Shown here one piece after another: positions 30,532 to 41,414 of a stretch of DNA of 64,000 nucleotides. A model generated the notes under the pieces. The model saw only the letters and a list, made by a program, of their open reading frames with translations. It made no database searches and was not told where the DNA came from. Position numbers and translations under genes: made by a program. The stretch is taken from assembly GCA_947650285.1 (NCBI GenBank), contig CANTFL010001446.1, forward strand, positions 62,001 through 126,000, read 5' to 3'. Within the stretch, counting starts at the first letter, position 1. The number at the start of each line of letters is the position of its first letter. The stretch comes from Hyaloperonospora brassicae (taxonomy: Eukaryota > Oomycota > Peronosporomycetes > Peronosporales > Peronosporaceae).

Positions 30532-31351
30532 TGGTGGAGGCAGGTGGGTAGTTGGGTACCGCTTGACCAACACCCACATCAGTCGGCACAGCCGGAGCAT
30601 AGCGTGTGCGAGTTCGCAACTGGCCTCTGGCCTTAAGCTTGGCGTAATCATACCGAAGCTTTCGTTCTAGACGAACATCTGCCACATCGGCACTTGCTCT
30701 GAGAGCTAACACGCTGCTGAGGTGTCGTTTCCGATGCACCCAGCGAACAAAAGCGTTGTCTTCTTCCTCCTGAGATTCGCCTGCGAATAAGAGGATGGGT
30801 ATACCCTTCATCGGTGGAACCGGTGCACCCCGTGCTTGCGTGTCAAGTCGCAACTTGTATTGACTTTGAGTCGTCAAGTGAGGTTGCAGGTACCTCTCGC
30901 AAAGTACCTGTCGACTCGCCACCTCATCAGAAGATGTTGGCTCAGCGCCAATGGCCCACGTTGCCAAAGAACGACCTGTCGTTTGGCGTATACGCTCTTC
31001 CACATTGAGTGGTGTGAACAGATAGCCACGACGACCCTCAAGGGTTGCAGCAAGCTGCATACGGCGCTGAGCGCTCTCCTCTCGTTGGATAGCCAACTGT
31101 TGTTGCTCATCGAGCGGATTAGTGATGATGGCATCGCCCACGATGGGTGTTTGATGCGGCGCCGATGGCGCGTTGGCTTCGCCACGCTCGGCAAATGGGT
31201 TTGGTGCAGTATGAGGCGGTGCCTCTTGCACTGGTGCGTCGGACATTGTCCTCTCTTCACCATGGATATCGGTATCGCTACCATAATCCACATCCACATC
31301 GATGCCGAGGTAAGACGAGAGAGTCGAGGACTCATGGGGTGGCGATGCCAT
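30050..31351 (-). CDS. Antisense accessory ORF, gypsy copy 2 (433 aa, unknown family)
   Basis: Counterpart of the antisense ORF of copy 1. It starts at ATG 31351 in the same ACACCATGG context and ends at the same place in pol. Order: variable acidic N-terminus ([16 protein letters not shown]), conserved core ([20 protein letters not shown] and [11 protein letters not shown]), basic stretch ([16 protein letters not shown]), a Pro/Asp-rich linker ([14 protein letters not shown]) and a coiled coil (RALELG region here [20 protein letters not shown]). It lacks one glycine found in copy 1, caused by three fewer C in a C-run. The product is probably cytoplasmic or nuclear, since no signal peptide or membrane segment is visible. 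Function unknown; a particle, silencing or regulatory role is speculation. Confidence 0.72.
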   Translation of the reverse strand: MASPPHESSTLSSYLGIDVDVDYGSDTDIHGEERTMSDAPVQEAPPHTAPNPFAERGEANAPSAPHQTPIVGDAIITNPLDEQQQLAIQREESAQRRMQLAATLEGRRGYLFTPLNVEERIRQTTGRSLATWAIGAEPTSSDEVASRQVLCERYLQPHLTTQSQYKLRLDTQARGAPVPPMKGIPILLFAGESQEEEDNAFVRWVHRKRHLSSVLALRASADVADVRLERKLRYDYAKLKARGQLRTRTRYAPAVPTDVGVGQAVPNYPPASTTIGEKRSRSRDDPCHDVQKHQRRMGNPAEGVSQTPTSSPTPGTLATSPDTGIDPDDDVVSGVAPHGTGGSLAHRAASEVVGIPKEEHEKMLLEMSGLRETLGKTQSAFDAMRARVQALELGQARMEAQLDLLIRIQQPMARPTYPAQAPPSSRGTDPDTA

Positions 31352-31448
31352 GGTGTTTTGTGTTTTGCCAACCGTGAAGGTTGAAGCGCACACACACCGT
31401 CCTCTTCGAGGAAAGAATTCGATTGACGTTTTGTGGTAACGTCAGTCT

Positions 31449-31460
31449 GGTGGGGGAGGG
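31449..31460 (+). promoter_or_regulatory. Polypurine tract, gypsy copy 2
   Basis: GGTGGGGGAGGG directly before the 3' LTR, identical to copy 1. Confidence 0.85.
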
Positions 31461-31992
31461 TGTAACGGGGTTACACGTCGACTGGTAGTCGACAATAGGT
31501 GTGGTGCACACAAGGGATGGGATCCCCTTTAAAGTAATATTAGAACACAAGTATCAATTGTTGAAGACTGATGTCTGTCAACCATTGATTACGAGATCTT
31601 TTAATAGGTTTATTTAGGACATAAGTGAGTAGGTTATTTACTTTGTTCTACGGTGTTCTTTTAGGTTAAAAGAAGAAATAAAATTCAGTTCCCATTTTGA
31701 TCAACATAAGACACGTGCCTCTCTGAGGCGTCTTGGATCGGAAGAGCTAGCAACGCCTTGTTAAGGTAGCTGCTCCTTGTGCACTCTGTGCGTGTGATTC
31801 TCTTGAATCGTTTGGTCCCCCTGGAACAGGGACCGTAAGCTCTCTGAGCTTGTTGACTCTCTGAGTCGGGTTCTTAGAACCAAACGTTAGCTCGTCAGAG
31901 CTGTTGACTCTTTGAGTCGGGTTCGTTGAACCAAAGTTGCTCATTGAGCGTTAAGTCTTCCTCTGACTTAAGGAGCTGTGTAGCTCCGCTAC
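31461..31992 (+). repeat. 3' LTR of gypsy copy 2
   Basis: 532 bp, very like the 5' LTR of this copy, with both 51-bp units. It ends GCTAC and lacks the terminal A, and the expected CACGA duplication does not follow. Confidence 0.93.
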
Positions 31993-32617
31993 TCATGAGC
32001 TCACAGAGACCGAAGCCAATGGCATTCTGACCTGCCAACCGGCACAGCAGACTTCGAGTCGTCGTCCTAGTACTGGTAACCAGCAGAAGACACAAGTAGG
32101 ACAACGTAGGACTGTACGGACGTCCGCCTAAGCTACTTATGAGATACAAGATATGCCAAACACGGATGCCACCGCAACGTCAGCAGAAAGTTGCACTGCA
32201 CTCCTCGCAATGGTTTGTAGAAACGTTTGTGTTCTGTCACTTTAGGTCCACGTTGTCACTACCGAGTTTGCTTAGTGTATACGTCACGTTTAGTTTGATT
32301 CGTGCCTTGACCGACGCTGCCGGTGTCCAAAAGCGGCGCAGCATCTGCTCAACGCTCTCGACCTGATACTCGAAACACACGGAATGAACGGACACTCACA
32401 CGTTGCTGATCTGTCGTCGACCACTTCGGCTGATATGGCCGCAATGGCGCTGTGACGAATTGACTTGAACTAAAGCGTCTTGAAGTATAAGTTATGTGGT
32501 GTGGCTTTCGATCAAATTGGTTGCTGTTTGAAGGGGATTTTTATGACGCAGAACGATGCAGAACTTTGACATATGTTTGCCGGCGCGATATCAGACCTCA
32601 TGGCCGTTCGTAGCGTA
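31993..32617. other. Spacer between gypsy copy 2 and the copia element; possible gene tail
   Basis: A plus-strand frame ending in TGA at 32452 reads HLLNALDLILETHGMNGHSH, then VADLSSTTSADMAAMAL, which looks more like real coding sequence than random translation. Nothing upstream extends it convincingly. It could be the 3' end of a host gene cut off by gypsy copy 2, but no family is recognised. Confidence 0.25.
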
Positions 32618-32622
32618 TGTAT
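32618..32622 (+). repeat. Target-site duplication of the copia element
   Basis: TGTAT before the element is repeated directly after it at 38257-38261. Confidence 0.85.
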
Positions 32623-32990
32623 TGTTAGACGTAGGTGCACTTGTGCAGTAGAAGTAGGAAGTAAACGTAAAATATGTCGTGTGTTGACTGCCCTTCGTTG
32701 TTAACTCCATTGTATGCAGTTGATGACCACCACTGCAGCTTGACCTGGTCAAGTTGCACCTGGCATACGTCCAGCGTGTCCATCGCCGTGTGCCATCCCT
32801 GGTCCCATATGACGTCCGTATGTCAATGTCTCTCCCGCTGTCTTCAGGTGTCAGTATGACATGGCGATCGTCTTCCTCCGTCGCATATGTTAACTTGTCA
32901 GCCAATCAGGTGAGGTTGCCCAAAACCTGTAATAGTTCTTGCAGTAACAATCACGCTAACGTGACCTGTCAGAAACAATTTCTCCTAACA
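32623..32990 (-). repeat. 3' LTR of the copia element
   Basis: 368 bp. On the minus strand it starts TGTTAGGAGAAATTG and ends GTCTAACA. It shares nearly all positions with the LTR at 37889, but the last eight bases differ (GTCTAACA against CTCGGACA). Confidence 0.92.
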
Positions 32991-32996
32991 GTATTC

Positions 32997-35900
32997 CTGG
33001 ACGTCAGAGTGAGTCGCTTTAAGTTAAACATCTTGCGCAGCTCCTCCAGTCTCGGCGCTGGTAACGACTTCGGCAGGATATTCGCCAACATGTTATCGGA
33101 CTTGACGTATTGAGGCACCACAGTTCCTTCACGCGCGTAGTGACAGGTGAACTTGAATCCGATGTCTACGTGTTTCGCGCTTGTCCTGCTCTTCTCTGCT
33201 TCGAGTTGATTAATAGCTGCTTGATTGTCCATCCACATGGGCATAGGATCACACGCTTGCAGCTTCAGCTCCAGCAATAACTCTCTTATATCCAGCAGCT
33301 CGCGTCCTGCTTGAGAGGCGGATATGAAGTCCGCTTCCATCGTGCTCAGCGATACACCTGACTGCTTCTTGCACGACCACATAACAACATAACCGTCCAT
33401 TGTTAGCCCACACCCAGACATCGACTTACGGTCCGCCTTGTCGGCAGCAAATTCTACGTCACTCCAGCACTCGATCTTGACATCCTGTTCGGTCGATCAG
33501 CTGCCGTTTAGGTGCAGCTTCAAACTCTTCGTCGTCTTCAAGTATCTCGTGATACGCTTCGCAGTCTTTCAATCCGTAATGGTCGGCTTTTGCGATTGAT
33601 CAGTTGCCTTGTGCACTGCAAAGTGATATCGGGCCCCATGCACCTTGCGATCCATAGCAAACTCCCAACCAAAGATTGAGAGGCGCTCGAACTCAATTCT
33701 CCACTTAAACCTCTCACGGGTAGGTAGTATTCATTGTCGTTGTCATCCTCATTTCATTCGTCTCCAATTTCTATTCGCCCACCGCTCGCGGACTCTAACT
33801 TAAAATCCCTGAGCAGCGTGTCAATCATGACCTCTTGAACCATAGCATATTCTTGAGTATCGTCCAAAGAAATTCTGAGTCCCAGAAACTTCCGGACGAT
33901 ACCAAGATCCTTGATGGACAGTGTCTTCATCCCCACAAAAAAACGCATCAATCGCGCACTGCGTGGTTCCCGTGACCAGAAGACCATCCACGTACACTCC
34001 GACGATGGTCCATTTCTTTCCCTCGTGCTTGTAGTAGAGGCACATGTCCGTTGTGCACTGTTTGTAACCAATCTCGGAGTGCGAAAAATTTCTCCAGAGG
34101 CGTCTTGCATGCCTCAATCCGTATAGCGATTTCTTCAACATCAAAGTAACTACACCAGGAGACTGCGCATCGAAACCTTGAAGTTCCTACTTGGTAATTT
34201 GCATGCCTCTTGTTCATTTCATGAATATGTACAGGTTCTTCTCCTGTTTTGCCTTTAAGTAGGCGTTCGGAACATCCCCATGACGTGCGGGAACGTTCCA
34301 TCGCCTGGAGAGCACCAAAATGAACTTGACGGTCACCAAATCCATGACGGCCGCAAACGTGATATTGTGGTCAATGCCGAAGACTTGTTCGTTCGCGCAA
34401 ACCACTAGTCGAGCTTTGTATCACTCGATGTCTCCGTTCGCTTCGGTCTTCGTCTTGTAGCCCCACATGTTGTGCAAGATATGTGCATTGTTTTGGCGGC
34501 ACAACGATCTCCCAGACGTCTTTGCTTTGAGTGCGTCCAGTTCTTCGGTCATGGCCACGAGCCATTGGTCGCGATGCTTACTGTTCATCGCCTTTCCGTA
34601 GTGGTTTGGATCTTGCTCGGTGACTGCATTCACGATGTCGCAACTGTCCACCAGAGAATCGGCTTCGCCCACTTTTCCTCAAGTTAACATTGTCGACCTT
34701 GTGTCATGGTGCTTTCTGGTCCATGTCGTACCTTTTCGAACCTTCTTTGCGCGCCTCACACCATCTCGACGATCTTCTTTATCCTCTTGATGATCCCGTC
34801 TTGGCTCTCCCTGACGTCGTACCGTGGAAGGATAAGTCTTTCTTCCATCTTGGTCATCCTGCGGTGCTTCAACGCTTTGAACGTGTTGTGTCATCACGAC
34901 CACCTTATCCACTGGGGTGTACGCTTTGTATTCCTTCGTTATGCTGCCTCGCCCAATGATGATGCCCGCCTTCCCTCGCTCACCGATTACTTTGCTCTTC
35001 GGGTATCTGTGCACATAACGTGTCGACCCAACAACCACGATGTCTGGCAGCACGGGAGCCCTGTTCGTCAGGATATTCATGGGCGATGCACCTCCAGGGT
35101 TGGACTTGGTATTGCTTCGTTTCCGTATGTACGAAGCGTACTCTGATGCTACGCACCATGTTCATGATGGTGCGGTGCATCTTATCAGCCTTGCCGTTGC
35201 TCGCTTAATTTCTCGCCTCACCTACTTGACGTGAGATGCCTTCCGATGAGCAGAAAATGTCGAGCGTCTGTTAATCGCCACCTCCATCGGTGCGTAAGAC
35301 GTGAGTCTTGCATATAAACTCGCACTCGAAGCTTGACATGAAGAGCTTGAAATTCAACGCGGCTGCATCTTTTGAATCGGCCAAGAACACCCGACAGTAT
35401 TTTACGGTGGTCAATGAAATTGACCAAGTACTGATTTCCCAAACGATCTCGGGGATCATGGGACCCTTGGGGTCCGGACAAATGACATTATCGACCACGT
35501 CGATTGGCAAATTCATGCCCATGTCTCTCTTTGACTGAACCTCCTTAGTCTGCTCCCCCTTGGTACAGGCCAGACACTTTTGACGCGACGAATCGGTCAA
35601 TGGTATACCAGATGGCGGGTTTTTTGCCATCTTGACGATCGTGTCAAAACGAAGATGTCCTAGACGCCGACGAAAGTCCATCAAGGTACCACAATGAACG
35701 TCCGTGACGGATTTATGTTCAGGTAAATTGATGACAGTCATCATTGTCTCTCGTGGTGGCTTGGGATTACGATCCGTGCGATTTGTCACAGCGACAATCA
35801 AAACGTTGGTGCAACATTCCGCATCCATGATGGACGTTCCTACTATACCAGATGGTAACACGCGCCTCCCTCCTCGATATTCGAGTACACAACCTTTGGC

Positions 35901-36340
35901 CTCAAGCAATCCATAGGAAGGATGTTACGGTCGAGGTTCTCCGCGTATTGTACATAGAGGGGTCTTACTGTGTTTACGAATTCAAGTGCAGCAACTTGGA
36001 TGTCCACATTACCTTGCAGGTTTATCCGCTGTACACTGTCATCTGTGGCTGCCGTCATGCACTTACTGCGACAATCTGTCGGGTCGGTGAGTAGACTCGG
36101 ATAATTGACCAAATGTCTGCTCGAACCGATGTCGAGTATTAATTGAACAGGCAAACGATTCGAACCATGGACAACCGCAACAACAAAGTTCGCACCCGAG
36201 GTTTTCTTCTTCGATGTCGGGCACTGCGACCGAATGTGTTCCACTTCTTTACATCTGAAGCAAACCCGGGAATCGGTGCGTGGTGGCGATGATCTTGGTT
36301 TGGACTTGTCCTTAAATTCCTTCCCAGACTCGACAGCGTT
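32997..36340 (-). pseudogene. Copia pol remnants: zinc knuckle, protease, integrase, RT, RNase H
   Basis: Reading from right to left: CFRCKEVEHIRSQC knuckle and protease LILDIGSSRHLV, where the family has LDSGAS, so the catalytic DSG is DIG (35843-36343); pre-integrase RRRLGHLRFDTI and CLACTKGEQ, then integrase core PDPKGPM and LRTDGGGD (35271-35909); integrase tail (34679-35180); RT with ITFAAVMDLVTVKFIL, DVPNAYLKAK, LKKSLYGLRHARRLW and VYVDGLLVTG, where YVDD has become YVDG (33754-34405); RNase H with MSGCGLTMDGYVVMWSCKKQ, LSTMEADFIS and WMDNQAAI (32969-33421). Frames shift repeatedly, and two catalytic motifs are mutated. Confidence 0.88.
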
Positions 36341-36676
36341 CACACATCGCGCCCAAAATTCTTCGAGTGAGTGTCTGCCTCGGTCTATTGAACGAATTTC
36401 GCCAACTCTTCTGCTTGACGCATGTAGCCAGTGCGATGGATGTCCAATCCGAACAACGTCGCCGTTCGCAAGTAAAGGTCAGCACATTGAACGATGTTGT
36501 CCAGCACAAGACTGTCTGCACCCCCACAGGCATCACTGACGGCCGTCAAAACAGGAAATGTTCCGTCCAATTTCGATGAGTTGCCTTGGGTGCCGTGAAA
36601 ACTTCATGAAATGTGCCGGTGAGATCTTTGTCGTGAAGGTCTACATCAGTCTCTGTATCGCGTGCTCTAGGGTTTG

Positions 36677-37109
36677 TGTAACGGGGTACTGGTGACTACT
36701 TACTGGTTGACCAGTACGGAGTTCACTTTCACTGACAACAGTGATAGTAAGTGCCCTGCTAAGTGTTGAACCAACACAGAGGAAGGAAAGTGGACTAGTG
36801 AACACGCTAATCCCTGGTAAAAGTAAACCTTAACTTAATATAATTAAGTCCTATGAATCTTAAGTCTCTGTTTATCTTGACTTTATTATATTAATCTAAC
36901 TAAACGTATGATGACGTCCACTCACCACCCATTGCGCACGCCTAGCAGCGACTGGTGGGTTGATATCATCACGATATCAACCAATAAGTAGACCATTCGG
37001 TTATCTTCAACGATATCATCATGCTCTGTGGTATTGGTGAAAGAATAGTCAACGTAATATTCTTTATTGTCACTTTATCCTTCGTGAAAATATCATGTAA
37101 CGGGCTACA
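36677..37109 (+). mobile_element. Solo LTR inserted in the copia gag
   Basis: 433 bp, begins TGTAACGGGGTACTGG and ends GTAACGGGCTACA. The start and end recall the gypsy LTRs of copies 1 and 2, but the middle differs, so it is a related family. It splits the copia gag reading. GTTT flanks both ends within one base (GTTTG before, TGTTTC after), probably the target duplication. Near the start GTACTGGT pairs with ACCAGTAC, a hairpin in the same place as in the other gypsy LTRs. A solo LTR arises by recombination between the two LTRs of one element. Confidence 0.7.
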
Positions 37110-37800
37110 TGTTTCAGTTTGGCTTTCAAAACAACATGTTTCTACCTGACGACGATAGTAGGTCTGCTCTTTTCCAGCTAGATGATGACTTAGGACATCA
37201 ACCTTGATGTCCTTCGGCCACATAAAGCCACATGCACGCTCTGCAAACCCGACTTGTCGAACAAATTCTTTTCCCCACTCCATGAATTCACAGTTAAGGC
37301 CGTGATAGAGCTCCTTTCCACCGAAAGGTTGCAACGCAGGATTCCGCAGTTGTGTGTCTGGCATGTCGTTTCTCGGATGCCCGGAGTACACATACCCTCG
37401 GTTGGGAATACCCATGCCATGATGGTATCCCGCAGATAAACCCGCCTTGTATACACCGGGGTCGGGTGCCTGACTCATGTTGACTTCCGGGCCTGCATAT
37501 CTTGCAGGGGGTATCTCAACACCTGCCTGTTGCTGTCGTCGAACACCAAAGTAGGTAGCTGGCGACACATTCGGAGGTCCCTTGGGAGGGGTATGCTCCA
37601 GGGTTCGGAGATTCAACCCTGTTTCGACAACTCTCTTGCGACTGACGACTACTCGGCTCGGGTGAGTCCTCCCAATGCTTGCAGGCTTGCTCTTTGTGGA
37701 AGACCTCCATCTGATTCATTCTTTCGGAGATGTCCCCAAGCTTAACCAGCATTTGGTTTATCGCCGCCAATGGCACTGCCGACTTTTCTTCCAAGTGGCC
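37110..37800 (-). pseudogene. Copia gag remnant
   Basis: The minus frame 37616 down to the solo LTR is rich in Pro and Gly (GYHHGMGIPNRGYVYSGHPR) and then reads YHGLNCEFMEWGKEFVRQVG and RRQVETCCFESQT, like the capsid part of copia gag. It breaks at the solo LTR, and the rest lies left of 36677. The N-terminal part is in another frame (37516-38049). No complete product. Confidence 0.6.
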
Positions 37801-37888
37801 GTCGCTGGCCTTGTCTTGACTGTCGACCACCACGACGGGTGAAGTTCTTTTAGCTGCACCATCGTCACGTTTAGTTTGGCTTATAACC

Positions 37889-38256
37889 TGTCCGAGGTAG
37901 GTGCACTTGTGCAGTAGAAGTAGGAAGTAAACGTAAAATATGTCGTGTGTTGACTGCCCTTCGTTGTTAACTCCATTGTATGCAGTTGATGACCACCACT
38001 GCAGCTTGACCTGGTCAAGTTGCACCTGGCATACGTCCAGCGTGTCCATCGCCGTGTGCCATCCCTGGTCCCATATGACGTCCGTATGTCAATGTCTCTC
38101 CCGCTGTCTTCAGGTGTCAGTATGACATGGCGATCGTCTTCCTCCGTCGCATATGTTAACTTGTCAGCCAATCAGGTGAGGTTGCCCAAAACCTGTAACA
38201 GTTCTTGCAGTAACACTCACGCTAACGTAACCTGTCAGAAACTATTTCTTCTATCA
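37889..38256 (-). repeat. 5' LTR of the copia element
   Basis: 368 bp, minus strand, starts TGATAGAAGAAATAG and ends CTCGGACA. Followed on the plus strand by the duplication TGTAT (38257-38261). Confidence 0.92.
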
Positions 38257-38261
38257 TGTAT

Positions 38262-38863
38262 GCCGTCAGTGCTACAACAGTCTCGCCGAGGCACCACCGT
38301 GTCTACTGCCTTGTCACCCTTTTCTTTCTCACGGTCTTTTGGCTCTGAAAAGGAGCACCAGCAACTAGTGATGGTCGTTTGAGGATGCATGTGCTCTGAC
38401 ATACTGACGCTTTGCTCAAGTTTTGCCGGATAGGTTTGCGTCATATGTTCGCATTTTTGTTAACAATGGAGTAGCCTCTTGTTTCCAAGGCATTGTCAAG
38501 TGTTTGGTTGCTGTAGAGCTACAGAGCACCAAAGCAACGTTGACATGCATCAGATGTAGGGATAACGACGTGCGAATGCGCGCTCGTAAAGAGCGATATT
38601 ATACGTCTAGTGAACAGCAGGAGGGCTCCGACAGTAGTGAACCCTATCGAATAGCGTATGAGACCGTCACAGTGTGGTTAGCTTCGCTATCACATGCCAC
38701 TGTGTCGACGTTACGGATGCTACTACACTGCAATTCGATAAAGCTGAGGATCCGCTTGGGTCTTAATATTCCGTCTTCTGCGTAGTGTAGCTTACAGAAG
38801 AAAACACTGTCAGCAAACGAGACTACCACGGATAGACAAAACAGAAGTAGAGAAGGGTGGAGG
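38262..38863. other. Stretch between copia and MULE, no recognised gene
   Basis: A 120-codon plus frame (38423-38785) has CIRCRDNDVRMRARKERYY but matches no family I know. The stretch ends with GGGTGGAGG (38855-38863), the left copy of the MULE target duplication. Confidence 0.4.
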
Positions 38864-39042
38864 GAGGAATCGTAAAAAAACACCAGTGTTCGCCTAAAAA
38901 AACACCGTTACGATGATACTATCCATTAACCTTATTTAATATATGCACAAAAGGGTAGAAAAAATACCCCTTTTGATTGAACTTTGTTAGAAACGTTTCT
39001 AAGATAAGTCGGACACTCCACTTTATAAACGGACTGCAGTCT
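38864..39042 (+). repeat. Left terminal inverted repeat of the MULE
   Basis: Pairs with 41005-41183. Contains CACCAGTGTTCGCCTAAAAA and AGAAACGTTTCT (a palindrome). Confidence 0.85.
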
Positions 39043-40519
39043 TTAATTTCGTGACGACGGCTCAGGGCTCGCCCTTGCACACGCTCAGCAATCGCTGCAC
39101 GTGCATGCCGTCTCGTCGACTGTGTCACGGCGCATTCCTCGATATTGCTCCTGTACTTCTCTTTCCCGGCCGTTTCTCCCGCCGTCTCTTAAGATCGCCG
39201 CCAATCGTCTGAGTAGACAATAATAGGATACGAGGGACGGGCTTTTATAGTTTGTGGACTCATAGCCAAAGCAATGCAAGAAAGAGAGAGAAATTGTGCT
39301 TTTTCGACGTGGCTGATGACTGAGTGACTAACAAACTAAACCACATTTTGTTGTGTATATTGCTTTTGCTGGTATTTTCTTATGTAGTGTTGTTATTGAT
39401 GTTGAGCAGATCCACGCTGGTGTCGCGTTCTGGGAGTTTATCAACTTTTCGGATGGTGCAAACTCTTTACTAGTAGTAAAATCCAGGTACGTGGGTGTGA
39501 GTAAAAAAATGAGGTTTGATAAGTGACTGCTGGTTTGATAATGTTGTGTCGATGGCTGCAGGGGGCCTGGAGCGATCATGGTCTAATGTTCGACTTAATA
39601 CTAAGGTTGTTGAACGTGTCGATGTGACTTACGGTGTCCGCGACCAACCAGGCGTTGTTTGGTTCGTAAATTGGCGCAACTCATCAGGTACTTGCGATGC
39701 CGTGTGAAATACTAACCATCGATATTTAAGCTAAATGATCTGTGTTGTTAAGGAGACTGCAGTATATGGCACCGGTCTACTTGAATTCACGCTGGCACAA
39801 GCCTTCCTATTTCTCATCGACGTTTATTGCAGCATCATAACATGGTTATACTTATTCTTCTCTTGAATAGTAATAGCAGGTTGATAATGCTGCTGCTGAC
39901 AGGTTGTGCAACAGGGCTAACTAGCGTCGCGTGTGTGTTTTAGATTTAATATGGCACGACCGATCACACCATATAACAAAATGGCGTGGGTTGGTCTACT
40001 TTCTGCTTGCACGAGATATCTTTTGCGCAAAGCCATCGTTGGATTACTTTTTGTTGACTCCCATAGATGATGTCGAGAAGACATGTTTTTGCCGACGTAA
40101 TGCTAAGGAAAGCGTCAATAGTCCTAATTAATAACTTATGGGTGTGTAAAAATGTAAATGCTGTTGGACATACCGCCACCATCATACCTTTCGCTCTAAC
40201 AGCGACGACGCAGCCAATCCCGCCGCTGCAAAGACTGTCTCGTCCGAGGCCGCTTATGTTTCAACAGCAGCAAGCTCCACCGGTTCAGAAATCGTCGCTG
40301 CAGATGTTGCCGTCACGCCCTTGGCTTGTACCTGCGCCGTTGCAGGAGCCGTCGTTTCGCAAGTGAAGACTGCAGTCCGGTGATCAGAGAGAGGGGAACA
40401 GATTGTCTATAATACGAAATTATGGTGTACAAGACGTCTGGAAAGACCTAAGCCAGGATAGCAACGCCAGTGTCGAATGATCCGGTGGTTGGACGAGTCT
40501 CACCGCTGTGTGCGGAGCT

Positions 40520-41030
40520 CTATATGGGGCCGTGGTGATCAGCCCAATGCATTGCATTAGACGAGTTCCGGCCACCTGGGTGTGTAGCTTCCCTACACTC
40601 CCGCATCGCTAGTGCGTGTAATTGCCGAAAACTTTGAACTATGTATTCGTATATACATCCCGCCAAAGTGACGGAAAGACCTTCGTGAGCGCCCCGATCG
40701 CGCTGAGCCCATATAATCGTGATACATAATAAACATAATGCCCCCACCACATCCGCTTCCATTGACACACATAAGCCTCCATTGAATGTCCAAACGCGCT
40801 CAGCTTTCGCCGTGAAATGATGGGATTCAACGGCGGGGACGTCCGTGACATGCAAAAACTCGCATGAAGCTGCATACTGGTCGGAGTTTCCCGTGCATCC
40901 GGTCCAGTAGGTTATGTGTGTAAGCCAGCAACCCTGGGCGGTTGGACAACCCCAAAAAATCAGATCCAAAGTCTCTCTTTTGCCCGCGATAGACCGAAGG
41001 TGTTCGACCGCATTCCGGTCAAAAAGCGGA
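40520..41030 (-). pseudogene. LINE-type reverse transcriptase C-terminal fragment
   Basis: The 149-codon minus frame starts in or next to the right inverted repeat and reads KRETLDLIFWGCPTAQGCW, followed by HITYWTG. This resembles the zf-RVT domain found after RT in non-LTR elements, with an E-T-x-x-H-(L/I)-F-W-x-C-x-x-A-x-x-x-W pattern. A later block CITIIWAQRDRGAH fits the usual (I)-x-x-x-W-x-x-R-N ending. The RT itself is absent. It appears to be a captured piece of a LINE. Confidence 0.6.
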
Positions 41031-41183
41031 GGGTCCGACTTATCTTAGAAACGTTTCTAGCGAAGTTCAATCGAAAGCGGTATTTTCTCTACCCTTTTGA
41101 GTATATATTAAACAAGGTTAATGGATAGTCTCATCGCAACGGTGTTTTTTTAGGCGAACACTGGTGTTTTTTTACGATTCCCC
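41005..41183 (-). repeat. Right terminal inverted repeat of the MULE
   Basis: Complement of 38864-39042 with scattered substitutions; followed by GGGTGGAGG at 41184-41192. Confidence 0.85.
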
Positions 41184-41366
41184 GGGTGGAGGCGCATTTG
41201 CTGGGAACCATCCAACCAGTTCTTTTTGTGCGTGCGAGCATGGGACCCGATCCGCTTTGTAAGGTACTACTCACTGCGAACGCAACACACGGGAACTGGT
41301 GACGCACGGCTACCCCATCGTCCAAGAATAAGATTCCGCGAACGCGGATGCCGGCCGTATCATGAT

Positions 41367-41414
41367 CACGTATTGCGAAAAGTGCACATGAAGGCGCACT
41401 GTTCGCAATACGTG
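41367..41414. repeat. Perfect 13-bp inverted repeat with inner 5-bp stem
   Basis: CACGTATTGCGAA (41367-41379) pairs with TTCGCAATACGTG (41402-41414); inside, AGTGC (41381-41385) pairs with GCACT (41396-41400) around a 10-base loop. It could form one long hairpin of 18 pairs. Confidence 0.85.

Larger units (their letters stand above)
24286..31992 (+). mobile_element. Ty3/gypsy chromodomain retrotransposon, copy 2, full length
   Basis: A second copy of the family of copy 1, 7.7 kb, with the same layout. The 5' LTR starts TGTAACGGGG at 24286. The 3' LTR ends GCTAC at 31992 without the final A. The left flank CACGA does not reappear on the right (TCATG), so there is no target duplication. Pol and the antisense ORF are open; gag has a one-base deletion. 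The two copies differ at many silent sites, so they are not a recent duplication of one another. Confidence 0.94.
32623..38256 (-). mobile_element. Ty1/copia retrotransposon, full length but degraded
   Basis: A 5.6-kb minus-strand element with 368-bp LTRs at both ends and the 5-bp duplication TGTAT. Domain order from right to left is gag, protease, integrase, RT, RNase H: integrase before RT defines copia. All frames are broken. A 433-bp solo LTR of another family (36677-37109) interrupts gag. LTRs remain close to identical except at their outer ends. Confidence 0.92.
38864..41183. mobile_element. MULE-type transposon, non-autonomous, with captured LINE fragment
   Basis: About 180-bp terminal inverted repeats: the left starts GAGGAATCGTAAAAAAAC and the right (complement) GGGGAATCGTAAAAAAAC, and the two stay alike past AGAAACGTTTCTAAGATAAG. 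Both ends are flanked by the 9-bp direct repeat GGGTGGAGG (38855-38863 and 41184-41192). Long repeats and 9-bp duplication are typical of Mutator-like elements. No transposase is recognisable inside the 2.3 kb. It carries a minus-strand piece of a LINE-type reverse transcriptase, so it resembles a Pack-MULE. Confidence 0.82.

Noticed and set aside
38423..38785. 120-codon plus ORF next to the copia element
   Set aside because: One Cys pair and a basic patch are not enough; no homology recognised and no upstream gene structure.
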